From Micromonospora tarapacensis (GTDB lineage: Bacteria; Actinomycetota; Actinomycetes; Mycobacteriales; Micromonosporaceae): DNA of 64,000 nt. Both the position numbers and the translations under genes were made by a program. Shown piece after piece: positions 1 to 9,260 of this stretch (positions are counted from its first letter, which is position 1; each line of letters opens with the position of its first letter). The stretch is from contig NZ_JAHCDI010000004.1 in the NCBI RefSeq assembly GCF_019697375.1, positions 2,281,324 through 2,345,323 on the forward strand, read 5' to 3'. Below the pieces are notes generated by a model, which was not told the origin of the DNA, made no database searches, and worked only from the letters and a program-made list of their open reading frames with translations.

Positions 1-1322
1 GCGTGCGGCAGATCGGGGACAGCGACCGCCGGCGGCGCCTGTTCATAGGCCTCCGCCGCCTCGATCAGCAGTGGCAGGGCAACGGTGGGTCGGCCGATCA
101 CCAGCGCCGCCTGGGCGAGCAGTCGCAACGGCAGCGGACCCTCACCGGTCGCCGCTGATCGCGCGGCTCCCGGCTGGCCGGTCGCCACCAGCGCCGCAAC
201 GGCCAGAACCGGACCGGGGTGGTTGGCGCCCAGCAGCGCCTCGGCAGCGCGGCCGGGTCGGCCGTCGTAGGCCGCGGCGGCACCGGCGACCAACCTGAGC
301 CGAGCGGCGTCGGCCGGTGACGCGGTTACCGCGTCCAGGTCCACCGGCAAGCCGAGCAGGATGGCGGCCTCGGCCCTCCCGGCCGCCACGACCGCCGGGG
401 CGGCACCGGCGTCGAGTGCCTCGTCGTACCAGAACAGGGCCCGGTCGGGGGAGGCGAAGCGGAGCCGGTCCGCGGCCTGCTGGTAGACGCCGGCCGCCGC
501 GGGCGTACGGGCGCGGGCCGCGTGCAGTTGCTCTGCGGCGCGAACCGGGTCGGCGCCGGTGGCCAGCAGGGCCGTCGCCACGGTGTCATGCAGCCGGCGA
601 CGTTCCGGCGGTGACAGGTCGGCGAGGACCGCGCGGGCGACCGCCGGGATCATCCGTTCACCGTCGGGCACCAACAGTCCCTGGTCGTGCAGCGAGCGGG
701 TCGCCGCCGCCGCCTGCGCCGGGTCCAGCCGGGCGGCCGCGCAGACGACGTCGTCGTCGAGATCCAGGCCGAGCGCGAGAATCATGGCCAGTTCCGCAGT
801 GTCGCGGCCCGGCCCGGCGAGCCGGCGTTGCAGCCGGGCAACCAGCGCGGGTGGCGTGCCGTCCGGGGCGACCGCCACTGTCTCGGCGATGGCGGCCAAG
901 CCTGCCGAGGCGCTGTGGACCGCAGCCACGTGCTCGGCCGTCGCCGGCCGGCCGAGCACGGCGGTGACCATCGCGGAGAGGGCGTCGTGGGTGAGGGGGC
1001 CGAGGTGTTCGACCGTCCCCACGGCGGCGACCGCCTCGTCGAGGTCGGCCAGTTCCGGCCCGTTGATCGTGGGGCGGCGGGTGATCGCCATCGACACTCC
1101 GGTGCGGGCGGCGGCGGCCAGCGTCGACAGCGCCTCCGCCGGCAGCCGGTGCGCGTCGTCGACCACGACCATCGCGCCGTCAGTGCGGGCGCGGGCAAGC
1201 AGCGTACCCAGATCCTCGGCGGATGTGGCGATGACCGGGAGGACCGGCCGGCCGGAGGCCGCGGCGACCTCGCCGAGCCGGCGGGTTCGCCCGGCACCGT
1301 CCACACCCACCACCACAGTCAC
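1..1322 (-). CDS. LuxR-family/STAND ATPase regulator, N-terminal part (runs off the window)
   Basis: The start is GTG at 1322, preceded by GAAAGG about 10 bases upstream. The reading frame stays open to base 1, so the C-terminus (where a LuxR helix-turn-helix would lie) is outside the window. The N-terminus has a P-loop-like GVDGAGRTRR at residues 6-15, in which the usual Walker lysine is arginine. A Walker-B-like MVVVDDAH follows near residue 50. The rest is alanine/leucine-rich helical repeat sequence typical of the TPR-like half of MalT/LuxR STAND regulators. Family assignment rests on this architecture; the DNA-binding domain was not seen. The K-to-R change suggests weak or absent ATP hydrolysis, which is inference. 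Confidence 0.65.
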   Translation of the reverse strand, partial: MTVVVGVDGAGRTRRLGEVAAASGRPVLPVIATSAEDLGTLLARARTDGAMVVVDDAHRLPAEALSTLAAAARTGVSMAITRRPTINGPELADLDEAVAAVGTVEHLGPLTHDALSAMVTAVLGRPATAEHVAAVHSASAGLAAIAETVAVAPDGTPPALVARLQRRLAGPGRDTAELAMILALGLDLDDDVVCAAARLDPAQAAAATRSLHDQGLLVPDGERMIPAVARAVLADLSPPERRRLHDTVATALLATGADPVRAAEQLHAARARTPAAAGVYQQAADRLRFASPDRALFWYDEALDAGAAPAVVAAGRAEAAILLGLPVDLDAVTASPADAARLRLVAGAAAAYDGRPGRAAEALLGANHPGPVLAVAALVATGQPGAARSAATGEGPLPLRLLAQAALVIGRPTVALPLLIEAAEAYEQAPPAVAVPDLPH

Positions 1323-1404
1323 CCGTGCGCTTTCCTTTCACCCTTGTCGTCTGGCAGTTCGCGATCGGTAAGAGGCAGCCGTCTGATCGGCCCCACTGCG
1401 GCGG

Positions 1405-2751
1405 TCACCCGCCGGCGAGGCGGAAAAGCTCGGCGTGGACCTGGCGCTTCGGGACGCCGAGCTGGCGCAGGGCGTCCAGCACGGCCACGGTGAGCGGTGG
1501 CGGCCCACAGATGTAAACGTCACGTTCGGTGATGTCAGGTACCAGCGCGGCGAGGTTCGCCGGGGCGAAGGGGTTGTTGTCCGGTCCGGTGCGACCGGAC
1601 AACAGGTGCAACCGGGCCCCGCGGGCCTGGGCCAGGTTGTGCAGCTCGCCGCCCAGCACGGCATTGGCGGCGTCGCGGACCCGGTAGAGGATGACCATGT
1701 CGGTCAGGTCCGGATCTTCCAGCAGGGCCCGGATCGGGGTGATGCCGATCCCGCCGGCGATCAGCAGGGTCGCCTCGCGGACGCGTTGCGACGCGGTGAG
1801 CGCGCCGTACGGTCCCTCGGCGAAGACCCGGGTGCCGGCCCGTAGCTCGCGCAGTCCCGAACTGGTGGTGCCGACGCCTTTGGCGGTCAGCCGCAGGGAG
1901 CGGCCGTCCGGGGCCGCGGACAGGGAGAACGGGTTCACCTGCCACCACGGGTTGTGGCCGGGGAAGCGCCACAGGAAGAACTGCCCGGCGCGGGCGGGCA
2001 ACAGGTGCAGGTTCCGGCCGGTGATGTGCACCGAAACCGCGTTGTCCGGTTCGGGGACCACGGCGGCGACCCGTAGCCGGTGCCGGGCGTTGCGGACCAG
2101 CGGAAGGAACAGCCGGCCGGTGAGCAGGGCACCGATGGCGAAGGCCCACAGACCCCACCAGTAGACCTGGGTCAGGGCGTTACTGGTGAACGTGGTGCCG
2201 TTGTACACCTGGTGGATCACGGCGAGCAGGATCACCGCGTAGAGCAGCAGATGGACGGTGTGCCAGACCTCGTACGGCAGGCGCTTGCGGGCGGCCTGCA
2301 CCGAGAACGCGACCACGACGACGATCAGGGCGACAGCGATCATCCCCAGCAGGACCGGCAGCTGCTGGGACAGGATGACCGTCTCGCGCAGGAACGAGAT
2401 GTTGCTGTAGGTGGCGAAGCCCAGCAGCACGACCACCGGGTGCAGCACGGCGAGCCAGAAGACCGCGAACCCGGTCCACCGGTGCCAGACGGTGAGGTGG
2501 TCCATGCCGAAACCGCGGTCCAGCAACGGCAGCCGGGCGATCAGCAGTAGTTGCACCGCCATCACGAGGGCCAGATACAAACCGAGGAGACGACCTATCG
2601 AACCGAGCAGGTTGTACGCCGGTGACCCGGCCAGGAAGAACATCGCGTGGATTATGACCACGTTGGCGATGAGGAAGGCCAGGGCCACGATGCGCGCGAC
2701 CCGGGCGGAGTGGAACGTGGTCGATATCGGTTGCTGAGAGACAGCAGTCAT
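1405..2751 (-). CDS. Ferric-reductase-like transmembrane flavoprotein (FAD/NAD-binding oxidoreductase)
   Basis: A 448-residue protein. The N-terminal half (about residues 15-225) holds around six hydrophobic helices with histidines such as WHRWTGF, LHPVVV, VWHTVH and VIHQVY, as expected for a ferric-reductase/NOX-type haem b domain. The C-terminal half is a ferredoxin-NADP-reductase module: an FAD-binding NPFSLSAAP segment, a GGIGITPIRALL NAD(P)-binding motif and a terminal YICGPPP motif. It should pass electrons from NAD(P)H via FAD across the membrane; the acceptor is unknown. I chose ATG 2751 because AGGAAGA sits just upstream. The frame is open for 69 more codons upstream, but that stretch is Pro/Arg/Gly-rich and not membrane-like. 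Confidence 0.85.
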   Translation of the reverse strand: MTAVSQQPISTTFHSARVARIVALAFLIANVVIIHAMFFLAGSPAYNLLGSIGRLLGLYLALVMAVQLLLIARLPLLDRGFGMDHLTVWHRWTGFAVFWLAVLHPVVVLLGFATYSNISFLRETVILSQQLPVLLGMIAVALIVVVVAFSVQAARKRLPYEVWHTVHLLLYAVILLAVIHQVYNGTTFTSNALTQVYWWGLWAFAIGALLTGRLFLPLVRNARHRLRVAAVVPEPDNAVSVHITGRNLHLLPARAGQFFLWRFPGHNPWWQVNPFSLSAAPDGRSLRLTAKGVGTTSSGLRELRAGTRVFAEGPYGALTASQRVREATLLIAGGIGITPIRALLEDPDLTDMVILYRVRDAANAVLGGELHNLAQARGARLHLLSGRTGPDNNPFAPANLAALVPDITERDVYICGPPPLTVAVLDALRQLGVPKRQVHAELFRLAGG

Positions 2752-3008
2752 CCCGTCTTCCTGTCGGTCCGTCGTAGCAGAGGGCACTGCGGTCCGCACG
2801 CCGTCGCGGGCGCCGCGTCGGTCCAGGCGAGGCGGCGGCTCTCCGATCGCTGTCGGCGGACCGAACCGCCCTGGCCCGTTCTCACGTGCTGCCCTTCCCT
2901 CGACAGACGGGACTGCGACATCAGACCCGGCCATAGCTTCCGGTCCCGGCGCGCCCAAGACTTGGGGAAGATCTGAGGAACTGCTGAGGGGTCGGGAGAA
3001 CCCGGCTC

Positions 3009-4211
3009 TCAGGATCCGAAGCGGGGTGGTGACGGCCGTTCGGGTGGTTGTCGCTTGGCGAGAATGGTGTCGGAGGTGGCGATGCAGGTCAGGACCAGGA
3101 CGGCGGTGACGGCCACCGCCAGCGGCGGCAGAAGGATCATGGCCGGCGCGGCGCCGGCCAGCACCAGTGCGCCGATCAGCCGGGAGCGGGACACCCGGGC
3201 GAACACCGCGTGGTCGACCAGAGCGCGCCCGGCCAGGAACAGCATCGGTCCACCGAGGATGACGAGGATCCAGGCCGGATCGGTGCGCCCGAAGGGGTGT
3301 TGGATCACGAGCTCGTAGCCGACGGCGACGGCGACCGTGCCGGCAATCATGAGTACGTGGGCGAGGAACGCCTCCCGGATGAGACGGGCAGGCTCGGAAG
3401 CAGCTGTGATCGCTGCGGGCAGCAGTCGGCCGGCCCGGAAGAGATAGACCCGAAACAGCAGCACCGTGGTGGTGAAGGAGACCGCGAACGCCGCGGCGGC
3501 TCCACCTTCGCGGAAGGACGTGTCACTGTAGGCCGAGCCGGTGGTCAGAATCAGCTCGCCGAGGGCGATGATGAAGAACTGCCGGTAGCGCTCGGACAGG
3601 TACTCGGCCAACACGGGCCACTGATGTGGGGCGGGCAGGGTCCAGGGCGCGGGGTAGAACAGCAGGACCGCCGTGCAGTCGATGGCAATCGCCAGCGTCC
3701 ACAGCAGCCCGCGCGCCGGATCCGGCAGTATCGCTCCGGCGAGCCACGGCACGGCGGACATCGCGAACCACAGGAGCACCCCCGCGGCTCGGCGTTGAGC
3801 TTCGTGGCCGCGCAGGGCCGGCACGATGACGAGACCGCGAGTGACGTGGACCGCAACGTACGCACCGGCGAAGACCAGGCTCCCGTCGCCGAACGCCCGT
3901 GGCACCGCGACCGCCATCATCAACGCGCCGAGCATGGCCGCGAAGACCAGCAACTGAATCCGCGATCGCTGCGGGTCGTAGAGGTCGGTGACCCACGTCG
4001 TGACGAACCACAGCACCAGGAAGGCCAGCAGCAACAGCAGCGTCTTGCCGGCATCGGCGAGGATCACCCGCCGCTCGGTAAGGTCCTCGACCAGCCGGTG
4101 TGAGACCCGGTTGAGGGCAAAGACGAAAACCAGGTCGAAGAAGAGCTCCAGCAGGGTCGCCCGCTCCGGTTGCCCCGGCTTCCGTAGCAGCGCGGTGGCC
4201 CTTGTCGACAT
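3009..4211 (-). CDS. Low temperature requirement protein A (LtrA) family membrane protein
   Basis: A 400-residue polytopic membrane protein. The family signature LELFFDLVFVFALNRVSH lies near residue 21, followed by about ten hydrophobic segments and a mid-protein SERYRQFFIIALGELILTTG block, also typical of LtrA. The biochemical role of LtrA proteins is not established; the name comes from a Listeria growth phenotype. Start: ATG 4211 behind a GGGCGGG stretch. A TTG at 4232 would add seven residues and cannot be excluded. It is transcribed toward the flavoprotein gene across a 257-base gap, so separate transcription is likely. Confidence 0.85.
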   Translation of the reverse strand: MSTRATALLRKPGQPERATLLELFFDLVFVFALNRVSHRLVEDLTERRVILADAGKTLLLLLAFLVLWFVTTWVTDLYDPQRSRIQLLVFAAMLGALMMAVAVPRAFGDGSLVFAGAYVAVHVTRGLVIVPALRGHEAQRRAAGVLLWFAMSAVPWLAGAILPDPARGLLWTLAIAIDCTAVLLFYPAPWTLPAPHQWPVLAEYLSERYRQFFIIALGELILTTGSAYSDTSFREGGAAAAFAVSFTTTVLLFRVYLFRAGRLLPAAITAASEPARLIREAFLAHVLMIAGTVAVAVGYELVIQHPFGRTDPAWILVILGGPMLFLAGRALVDHAVFARVSRSRLIGALVLAGAAPAMILLPPLAVAVTAVLVLTCIATSDTILAKRQPPERPSPPRFGS

Positions 4212-4523
4212 TCGCCCGCCCGTTTCTGCCAACTTTGTCTAGCTTTCGAGTAGTGATACCACGTCTGGCGGTGCATTGAGGCCGTTCGGGCCCGGCGCTG
4301 CTGCTCATCGGGCGCTGCTGCTGCTCATCGACGGCCTCCGGCCGATCAGGCCAACGTGACCCGACGACGGTGGGCCGAGCCCGGCCAGATGGTCCCGGCG
4401 GACAGGGGTCCAAGGTCCCGCCCGGGAACGGCCCGGTCGGCCCTGACCGCCGCGCGTTCCCGGGCGTCCAATGGAAGTGTCACCGGGACACGCGGTGCGA
4501 GGCAGAGAAGGGACGTGGACACG
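4212..4523. other. Divergent intergenic region between ltrA-like and DoxX-like genes
   Basis: A 312-base gap between two outward-facing genes, so it should hold both promoters. An imperfect tandem repeat of GGCGCTGCTGCTCATCG lies at 4294-4330, the second copy being three bases longer. No convincing -10/-35 pair or operator was recognised. Confidence 0.4.
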
Positions 4524-5087
4524 ATGACCGCGATGACCGAGCGGAACACCGCCGCCACCAAGACCCCGGGGGCCGAGACGATCCGGGAGCAGACCACCCG
4601 GCAGCGGGCCACCCGCTACCTGCTCGCCGGGCTCCGCCTGGCGCTGGGCTGGACCTTCGTCTGGGCATTCCTGGACAAGGTGTTCGGCCTGGGGTTCGCC
4701 ACCGAGACGAAGAACGCCTGGATCAACGGGGGCAGCCCGACCGAGGGCTTCCTCACCTTCGGCGCCGCCGGCCCGTTCCAGGGGTTCTACCACGGCATCG
4801 CTGGCGCCGCCTGGGCCGACTGGCTGTTCATGGCCGGTCTGGCGGCCATCGGTGCGGCGCTGCTGCTCGGCATCGGGGTGCGGATCGCCGCCGCGGCCGG
4901 TGGCCTGCTGCTGGTGCTGATGTGGACGGCCGTCCTGCCTCCCGAGAACAACCCCTTCATGGACGACCACCTGGTCTACGCCGGTGTGCTGGCCCTGCTC
5001 GCGGTGACCAACGCCGGTGACACCTGGGGCCTGGGCCGGGCCTGGGCCGGGCTGCCGATCGTCCAGCGGTTCGGCTGGCTCCGCTGA
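4524..5087 (+). CDS. DoxX/DoxD-like integral membrane protein
   Basis: A 187-residue protein with a charged N-terminus (about 30 residues) and four hydrophobic helices. The motif LRLALGWTFVWAFLDKVFGLG matches the DoxX/TQO-small family core, and the HLVYAGVLALLAV helix is also typical. Members act as membrane subunits of quinone oxidoreductases or with thiol-redox partners, but most actinobacterial copies are uncharacterised. Start ATG 4524 follows AGAAGGGA; a GTG at 4356 in frame would add a basic, low-complexity extension and looks wrong. A strong hairpin follows the stop. Confidence 0.75.
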   Translation: MTAMTERNTAATKTPGAETIREQTTRQRATRYLLAGLRLALGWTFVWAFLDKVFGLGFATETKNAWINGGSPTEGFLTFGAAGPFQGFYHGIAGAAWADWLFMAGLAAIGAALLLGIGVRIAAAAGGLLLVLMWTAVLPPENNPFMDDHLVYAGVLALLAVTNAGDTWGLGRAWAGLPIVQRFGWLR

Positions 5088-5104
5088 CCTGATCACCTCC
5101 CCAC

Positions 5105-5138
5105 GCGGCGGGCTTCACCTTCGGGTGACGCCCGCCGC
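5105..5138 (+). terminator. Stem-loop terminator after DoxX-like gene
   Basis: GCGGCGGGC T TCACC, a TTCG tetraloop, then GGTGA C GCCCGCCGC: a 15-bp stem with one internal mismatch. It begins 18 bases after the stop codon. There is no U-tract, as is usual in high-G+C actinomycetes. Confidence 0.75.
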
Positions 5139-5258
5139 ACCGCACGTCCGGCCGCCACCCACGGACGGGTGCGTCGCATCGCCGGCCGTGGGTGACCCGT
5201 TCTGGCGTAGCATCCGGCAGGATGTGCTGACCGAAACCGACGTCACAGGAGAATCCGC

Positions 5259-5639
5259 ATGAACCAGGCAGCGAGCAAGCCCGAGATCGGTCCGATCGAA
5301 GGTGCCCCGCCAGCCGACCTCGTGATCGAGGAGATCAGCGTGGGCGACGGCCCCGAGGCGCAGCCCGGCCAGGTGGCCCGGGTGCACTACGTCGGGGTCT
5401 CCCACTCGACCGGCGCCGAATTCGACGCCTCCTGGAACCGGGGCGAGGCGTTCGAGTTCCCGCTCGGCGGCGGCCGGGTCATCGCCGGCTGGGACCAGGG
5501 CGTGGTGGGGATGCGGGTCGGGGGCCGGCGCAGGCTCACCATCCCGCCGCACCTCGGGTACGGCAGCAGGGGTGCCGGTGGCGTCATCAAGCCCAACGAG
5601 ACCCTGGTCTTCGTGGTCGATCTGCTCGGCGTCCGCTGA
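5259..5639 (+). CDS. FKBP-type peptidyl-prolyl cis-trans isomerase
   Basis: A 126-residue single-domain FKBP without a signal peptide, so probably cytoplasmic. Recognisable FKBP elements run in order: VHYVGV, the D in EFDASWNRG, the FPLGGGRVIAGWDQGV active-site strand, MRVGGRRRLTIPP, LGYGSRG and the closing LVFVVDLLGV. It should catalyse Xaa-Pro bond isomerisation in protein folding. Start ATG 5259 is preceded by AGGAG at a good distance. It is a stand-alone transcription unit bracketed by hairpins at 5105-5138 and 5726-5764. Confidence 0.95.
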   Translation: MNQAASKPEIGPIEGAPPADLVIEEISVGDGPEAQPGQVARVHYVGVSHSTGAEFDASWNRGEAFEFPLGGGRVIAGWDQGVVGMRVGGRRRLTIPPHLGYGSRGAGGVIKPNETLVFVVDLLGVR

Positions 5640-5725
5640 ACGGCGCGTCCGGCGTCGGCCCCGGTGCCCGACGCCGGACGCGGCAGCCGGCAGGCGAGCC
5701 CGCGGGCGGCGGGGGCACCGCCGGT

Positions 5726-5764
5726 GCACCGGTGCCGACGCCGCCGTGAGGCCGGCACCGGTGC
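5726..5764. terminator. Bidirectional terminator between FKBP and STAS genes
   Basis: A perfect 12-bp inverted repeat, GCACCGGTGCCG at 5726-5737 and CGGCACCGGTGC at 5753-5764, with a 15-base loop. It lies between two convergent genes and would serve both. Confidence 0.75.
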
Positions 5765-5778
5765 GCCGGGCCGACCCT

Positions 5779-6129
5779 TCATGCCGCGGCGAGCAACCGC
5801 TCGGGTGCGGCGCCGACGACGCGGATGACCCGGCGCAGACCGGTGGCCCGCAGCACCCGATCCACCACGGGCGGCGGATCGACCAGCACCAGCTCACCGC
5901 CCTGGGACCGCACCCACAGCCGGGCCGCGACCAGCGTGCGGACCCCGGCCGCGGAGAGCAGCCCGACCCCGGAGAGATCCACCCGCAGCTCCGGCCGGGC
6001 CGGGGCCGCCCACAGGGCGGCGCGGAACGCGGCGACGGTGGCGATGTCGACCACACCGACCGCGCGAACGCACACCGCGCCGTCGGACACGCTGGTCTCG
6101 ACGTGGAACCGCTCCTCGGGCTCTCGCAT
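5779..6129 (-). CDS. STAS-domain protein (anti-sigma-factor antagonist-like)
   Basis: A 116-residue single STAS domain. After beta strands around VCVRAVGVVDIATV comes LRVDLSGVGLLSAAGVRTLV, which aligns with the SpoIIAA/RsbV switch region. In classical antagonists that region reads DSSG and a serine is phosphorylated by the partner anti-sigma kinase. Here the four residues read SAAG, so both serines are alanine. The protein may therefore be a constitutive, non-phosphorylatable antagonist or a STAS scaffold. No anti-sigma kinase or sigma factor gene is adjacent. Confidence 0.8.
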   Translation of the reverse strand: MREPEERFHVETSVSDGAVCVRAVGVVDIATVAAFRAALWAAPARPELRVDLSGVGLLSAAGVRTLVAARLWVRSQGGELVLVDPPPVVDRVLRATGLRRVIRVVGAAPERLLAAA

Positions 6130-6319
6130 GAGACGAACCTATCCCCCACCGCCGACACTTCCACCCTGCCGCGGGGCGGGTTCCGGGTAAACCCAGGGCA
6201 TCACCCGCAGGCCGGCCGGGTCCACCTCAGGGACGGCCCCGGGGCAGCGGTCGCGACCTCGGTCCGGAACGCCGGCGCCGGCCCCACGGGGATCGGCCCG
6301 ACGGTCCGGTCCGGTCCGG

Positions 6320-7579
6320 TCAGCCGCCGCTCGCGGACGGCTGCGGCTCGGGTGAACCACCGGCCACCGCGCCGGGGTCCGGCGCCTGGGTCGGCGTGGG
6401 GCGCAGCCCGGCGGGCACCGGCAGGGCACTGCCCTTCGCGAACTCCTCCCAACTGACGTTCCAGGCCGTCCATCCGTTGCCCTCGTCGAGTTCGACCTCG
6501 GTGCCCTTGACGGTGACCAGGTCGCCGACCTGGGTGATCCCCATCAGCCAGTCCGCGTTGGCCGCAGAGAGGTTGGTGCAGCCGTGCGAGACGTTGGTGT
6601 ACCCCTGATCCCCTTCCGACCAGGGTGCGCCGTGGATGAACTCGCCACCCCAGGTGAGCCGCTGGGCGTCCTCGACGTCGACCACGTAGGGGTCGGCCGA
6701 GCCCCGTGTGTCGAACGTCGTGAAGTCGTGCTTGTCCATGATCACCATCTTGCCGCTGGACGTCGGCGTGCTCGGCTTGCCGAGGCTGACCGGCAGCCTG
6801 CGCAACAGCTTGCCGTCCCGGATGACCGACATCTGCTTGGTCGCGTTGTCGATCTCCAACTCGACCTTCCGGCCGATCTCCGAGGTCGCCCGCCGGTCGG
6901 CGTCGCCGACGCTCTCCTTGCCGATCCGCAGGCCCTCCAGGGCGGAGCGGACGCTGATCGTCGTGCCGGGCCGCCAGAAGTCGGGCGCCCGGTAATAGAC
7001 CTGACTACCGTCGGACACCCAGGACCAGGTGCCGGGCTGCGGCGGGTCCGTCTTCACGAACAAGCGGCGCTGCACATCCACCCTGGCTTCTTTCGGAATT
7101 GGTGGGTCAAAGGCGACAGTTACCGGCATCGCCGTGCCGTACGTCCGATTACCGGCGAAATAAAGGACACTGGTAATGGCCGGCTTGGACGATTTCGGTC
7201 GAGTCGTGAAGGTGGTCTTGCGGGTCACTGTCTTTCCGGAGTCGCCGGTCGCGGTGACCTCTGCGGTGTACGTCCGCTTCGGCTCCAGGGTCCTGCTCGG
7301 CACCCACCCGCTACCGTCCTCGCGCGGCTCCGCTCCGACCGTCGCACCCTTGTCGTCGGTGATCCGCACGGCGGTGACCCGCCCGTGTTTGACGACGGTG
7401 CCGATCTCGCCACTGATCGGAACGTCCCGCGCGCCCTCGACCGGGGTCACGGCCAGCTCCGGGTTGGCTCGCGCCGTTGCCGGCTGCCCCGTCGTGCGGT
7501 CGCCGGTGCACGCGCCCAGCGCCAGTGGTGCCGCTGCGACGGTCACCGCCAACAGCGTCAGTCGCCGCCTCAACATCAT
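6320..7579 (-). CDS. L,D-transpeptidase lipoprotein (Ig-like domains plus YkuD domain)
   Basis: A 419-residue exported protein. A lipobox, LALGACTGD, ends the signal peptide at about residue 22, so it is membrane-anchored. Two Ig-like domains follow (about residues 35-240). The YkuD catalytic domain then shows HGAPWS and SHGCTNLS, with the nucleophile cysteine near residue 335. This is the mycobacterial LdtMt2-type arrangement, which makes 3-3 cross-links in peptidoglycan and is inhibited by carbapenems. Start ATG 7579, with GGGGGGACGA just upstream; further in-frame starts to 7702 lie in non-coding-looking sequence. A proline/glycine-rich tail ends the protein. Confidence 0.92.
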   Translation of the reverse strand: MMLRRRLTLLAVTVAAAPLALGACTGDRTTGQPATARANPELAVTPVEGARDVPISGEIGTVVKHGRVTAVRITDDKGATVGAEPREDGSGWVPSRTLEPKRTYTAEVTATGDSGKTVTRKTTFTTRPKSSKPAITSVLYFAGNRTYGTAMPVTVAFDPPIPKEARVDVQRRLFVKTDPPQPGTWSWVSDGSQVYYRAPDFWRPGTTISVRSALEGLRIGKESVGDADRRATSEIGRKVELEIDNATKQMSVIRDGKLLRRLPVSLGKPSTPTSSGKMVIMDKHDFTTFDTRGSADPYVVDVEDAQRLTWGGEFIHGAPWSEGDQGYTNVSHGCTNLSAANADWLMGITQVGDLVTVKGTEVELDEGNGWTAWNVSWEEFAKGSALPVPAGLRPTPTQAPDPGAVAGGSPEPQPSASGG

Positions 7580-7802
7580 GATTCGTCCCCCCGTTGTTGC
7601 TGCGTCCTCCGCCACATTCTCCCTGGGGCGGCGACGGCATTTTCGCAATTTACGGAAGAGCCCAGACATTAACCGTTGGACGTTTTTGACTAATCGCACC
7701 ACGTCGCGCGGTGAATACCTGATCGCACGGTCGGGGGTGGTAGCCGGCAGGCTGCGACGAACATGCCGGATCGCACCACCGCGAATGCGCGACCGGGCGG
7801 CC

Positions 7803-9260
7803 TCAGACGGCGGCGATCAGCAGCGCCGGCCGCTCGACACAGTCCGCGACGTGCCGCAGGAAACCACCGGCCACGCCACCGTCGCAGACCCGGTGGTCGA
7901 AGGTGAGGCTCAACTGCGTCACCTTGCGGACCGCGAGTTGGCCGTCGACGACCCAGGGCTTGTCCACGATGCGGCCCACGCCGAGCAGCGCCGCCTCGGG
8001 GTGGTTGATGATCGGGGTCGAACCGTCGACACCGAAGACCCCGTAGTTGTTCAGCGTGAAGGTGCCCCCGGTGAGCCGGGACGGCGGCAGTCCGCCGGCT
8101 CGCGCCGCCGCGGTGGTGGTCGCGAGTTCGGCGGCCAGCTCTCCGGTGGTGAGCCGGTCCGCGTCGCGCAGCACCGGCACGACCAGACCCCGGTCGGTCT
8201 GGGCGGCGATGCCCAGGTGCACCCCGGCGCACTGGACGATCCGCTGCCCCTCGGTGTCGACCCGGGCGTTGAGCTGCGGATAGCGGCGCAGCCCCGACAG
8301 GCAGATCCGGGCCAGCAGGGCGAGGATGCTCACCGGGCGGTCCGGGCTTGCGGAGTTGATCGCGGCCCGGGTCTCCAGCAACGCGGTGGCGTCGGCGTCC
8401 ACCCAGATGGTCACCTCGGGGATCTCCCGCCGGCTGCGGGAGAGCTTGTCCGCGATCGCCCGCCGGATGCCGGCCAACGGGATGACGACATCCTGCCCGC
8501 CGGCCGGCGCCGGTGAGTCGTCCCGGGCCGGCTGCCGCGGAGCCGCGAGCGGGTCCGGCGAGTGCGCCGCCACCGACCGCTCAGGCACCACCGCGAGCCG
8601 GGGCGCCGGGGTCGGGGCACCGCCGTCGGTGTCACCGACCACCGCCACCACGTCGGCACGCCGGATCACTCCGCCGGGGCCGCTGCCGCGCAGCGTGCTC
8701 AGATCCACCCCGTGCTCGCGCGCGAGGCGCCGCACTATCGGCGAGATGACCCGGACCGGTCCGGGCATCGTCGCGACCGGCACGCCGCCGGGGTGACCGG
8801 CGGGTCCGGCAGCCACCGCAGCGGCCACGGCCGGCACCGGAGCCGACGCGGTCCCGGCACCGTTCGCCGGTGCGGCGGGCGCGAGCCGGGGCCGGCGCCG
8901 GCGCCGGGAGCCGCCGTGGCCGGTGCCGTACCCGATCAGGACGTTGCCGGAGCCGGCCCGCTCCTCCTCGCGGTAGACGGCGTGCCCGGTGGGTTCGGTC
9001 CCGTCGGCGCCGCCGGCCGTCGGCTCGGCGACGGTGATCAGTGGCTGGCCCACCGGGCGCACCTCGCCCTGATCGCCGTGCAGGGCGACGACCCGTCCGG
9101 CGTACGGGCACGGCACGTCGACGACGGCCTTGGCCGTCTCGACCTCGACCACGCTCTGGTCCACGGTGACGGTGTCGCCGACCGCGACCCGCCACTGCAC
9201 GATCTCCGCCTCGGTGAGCCCCTCACCGAGGTCGGGCAGCAGGAAGACACGCTCGGTCAT
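7803..9260 (-). CDS. bkdC: 2-oxoacid dehydrogenase E2 component (dihydrolipoyl acyltransferase)
   Basis: A 485-residue E2. One lipoyl domain opens the protein (PDLGEGLTEAEIVQW; lipoylated lysine in VEVETAKAVVDV). A long Pro/Ala/Gly linker contains a basic SRRRRRPR patch. The E1/E3-binding domain (ISPIVRRLAREHGVDLSTL) follows, then the catalytic domain ending in LTFDHRVCDGG, which holds the active-site HRxxxDG motif. The complex oxidatively decarboxylates branched-chain 2-oxoacids (or pyruvate) to acyl-CoA; substrate cannot be fixed from sequence alone. The start ATG overlaps the E1 beta stop (ATGA), so E1 and E2 are translationally coupled. No E3 gene is in the window. Confidence 0.9.
   Translation of the reverse strand: MTERVFLLPDLGEGLTEAEIVQWRVAVGDTVTVDQSVVEVETAKAVVDVPCPYAGRVVALHGDQGEVRPVGQPLITVAEPTAGGADGTEPTGHAVYREEERAGSGNVLIGYGTGHGGSRRRRRPRLAPAAPANGAGTASAPVPAVAAAVAAGPAGHPGGVPVATMPGPVRVISPIVRRLAREHGVDLSTLRGSGPGGVIRRADVVAVVGDTDGGAPTPAPRLAVVPERSVAAHSPDPLAAPRQPARDDSPAPAGGQDVVIPLAGIRRAIADKLSRSRREIPEVTIWVDADATALLETRAAINSASPDRPVSILALLARICLSGLRRYPQLNARVDTEGQRIVQCAGVHLGIAAQTDRGLVVPVLRDADRLTTGELAAELATTTAAARAGGLPPSRLTGGTFTLNNYGVFGVDGSTPIINHPEAALLGVGRIVDKPWVVDGQLAVRKVTQLSLTFDHRVCDGGVAGGFLRHVADCVERPALLIAAV

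Noticed and set aside
4294..4330. Tandem GGCGCTGCTGCTCATCG repeat as an operator
   Set aside because: Direct, imperfect, without dyad and not linked to a recognised promoter; probably simple replication slippage.
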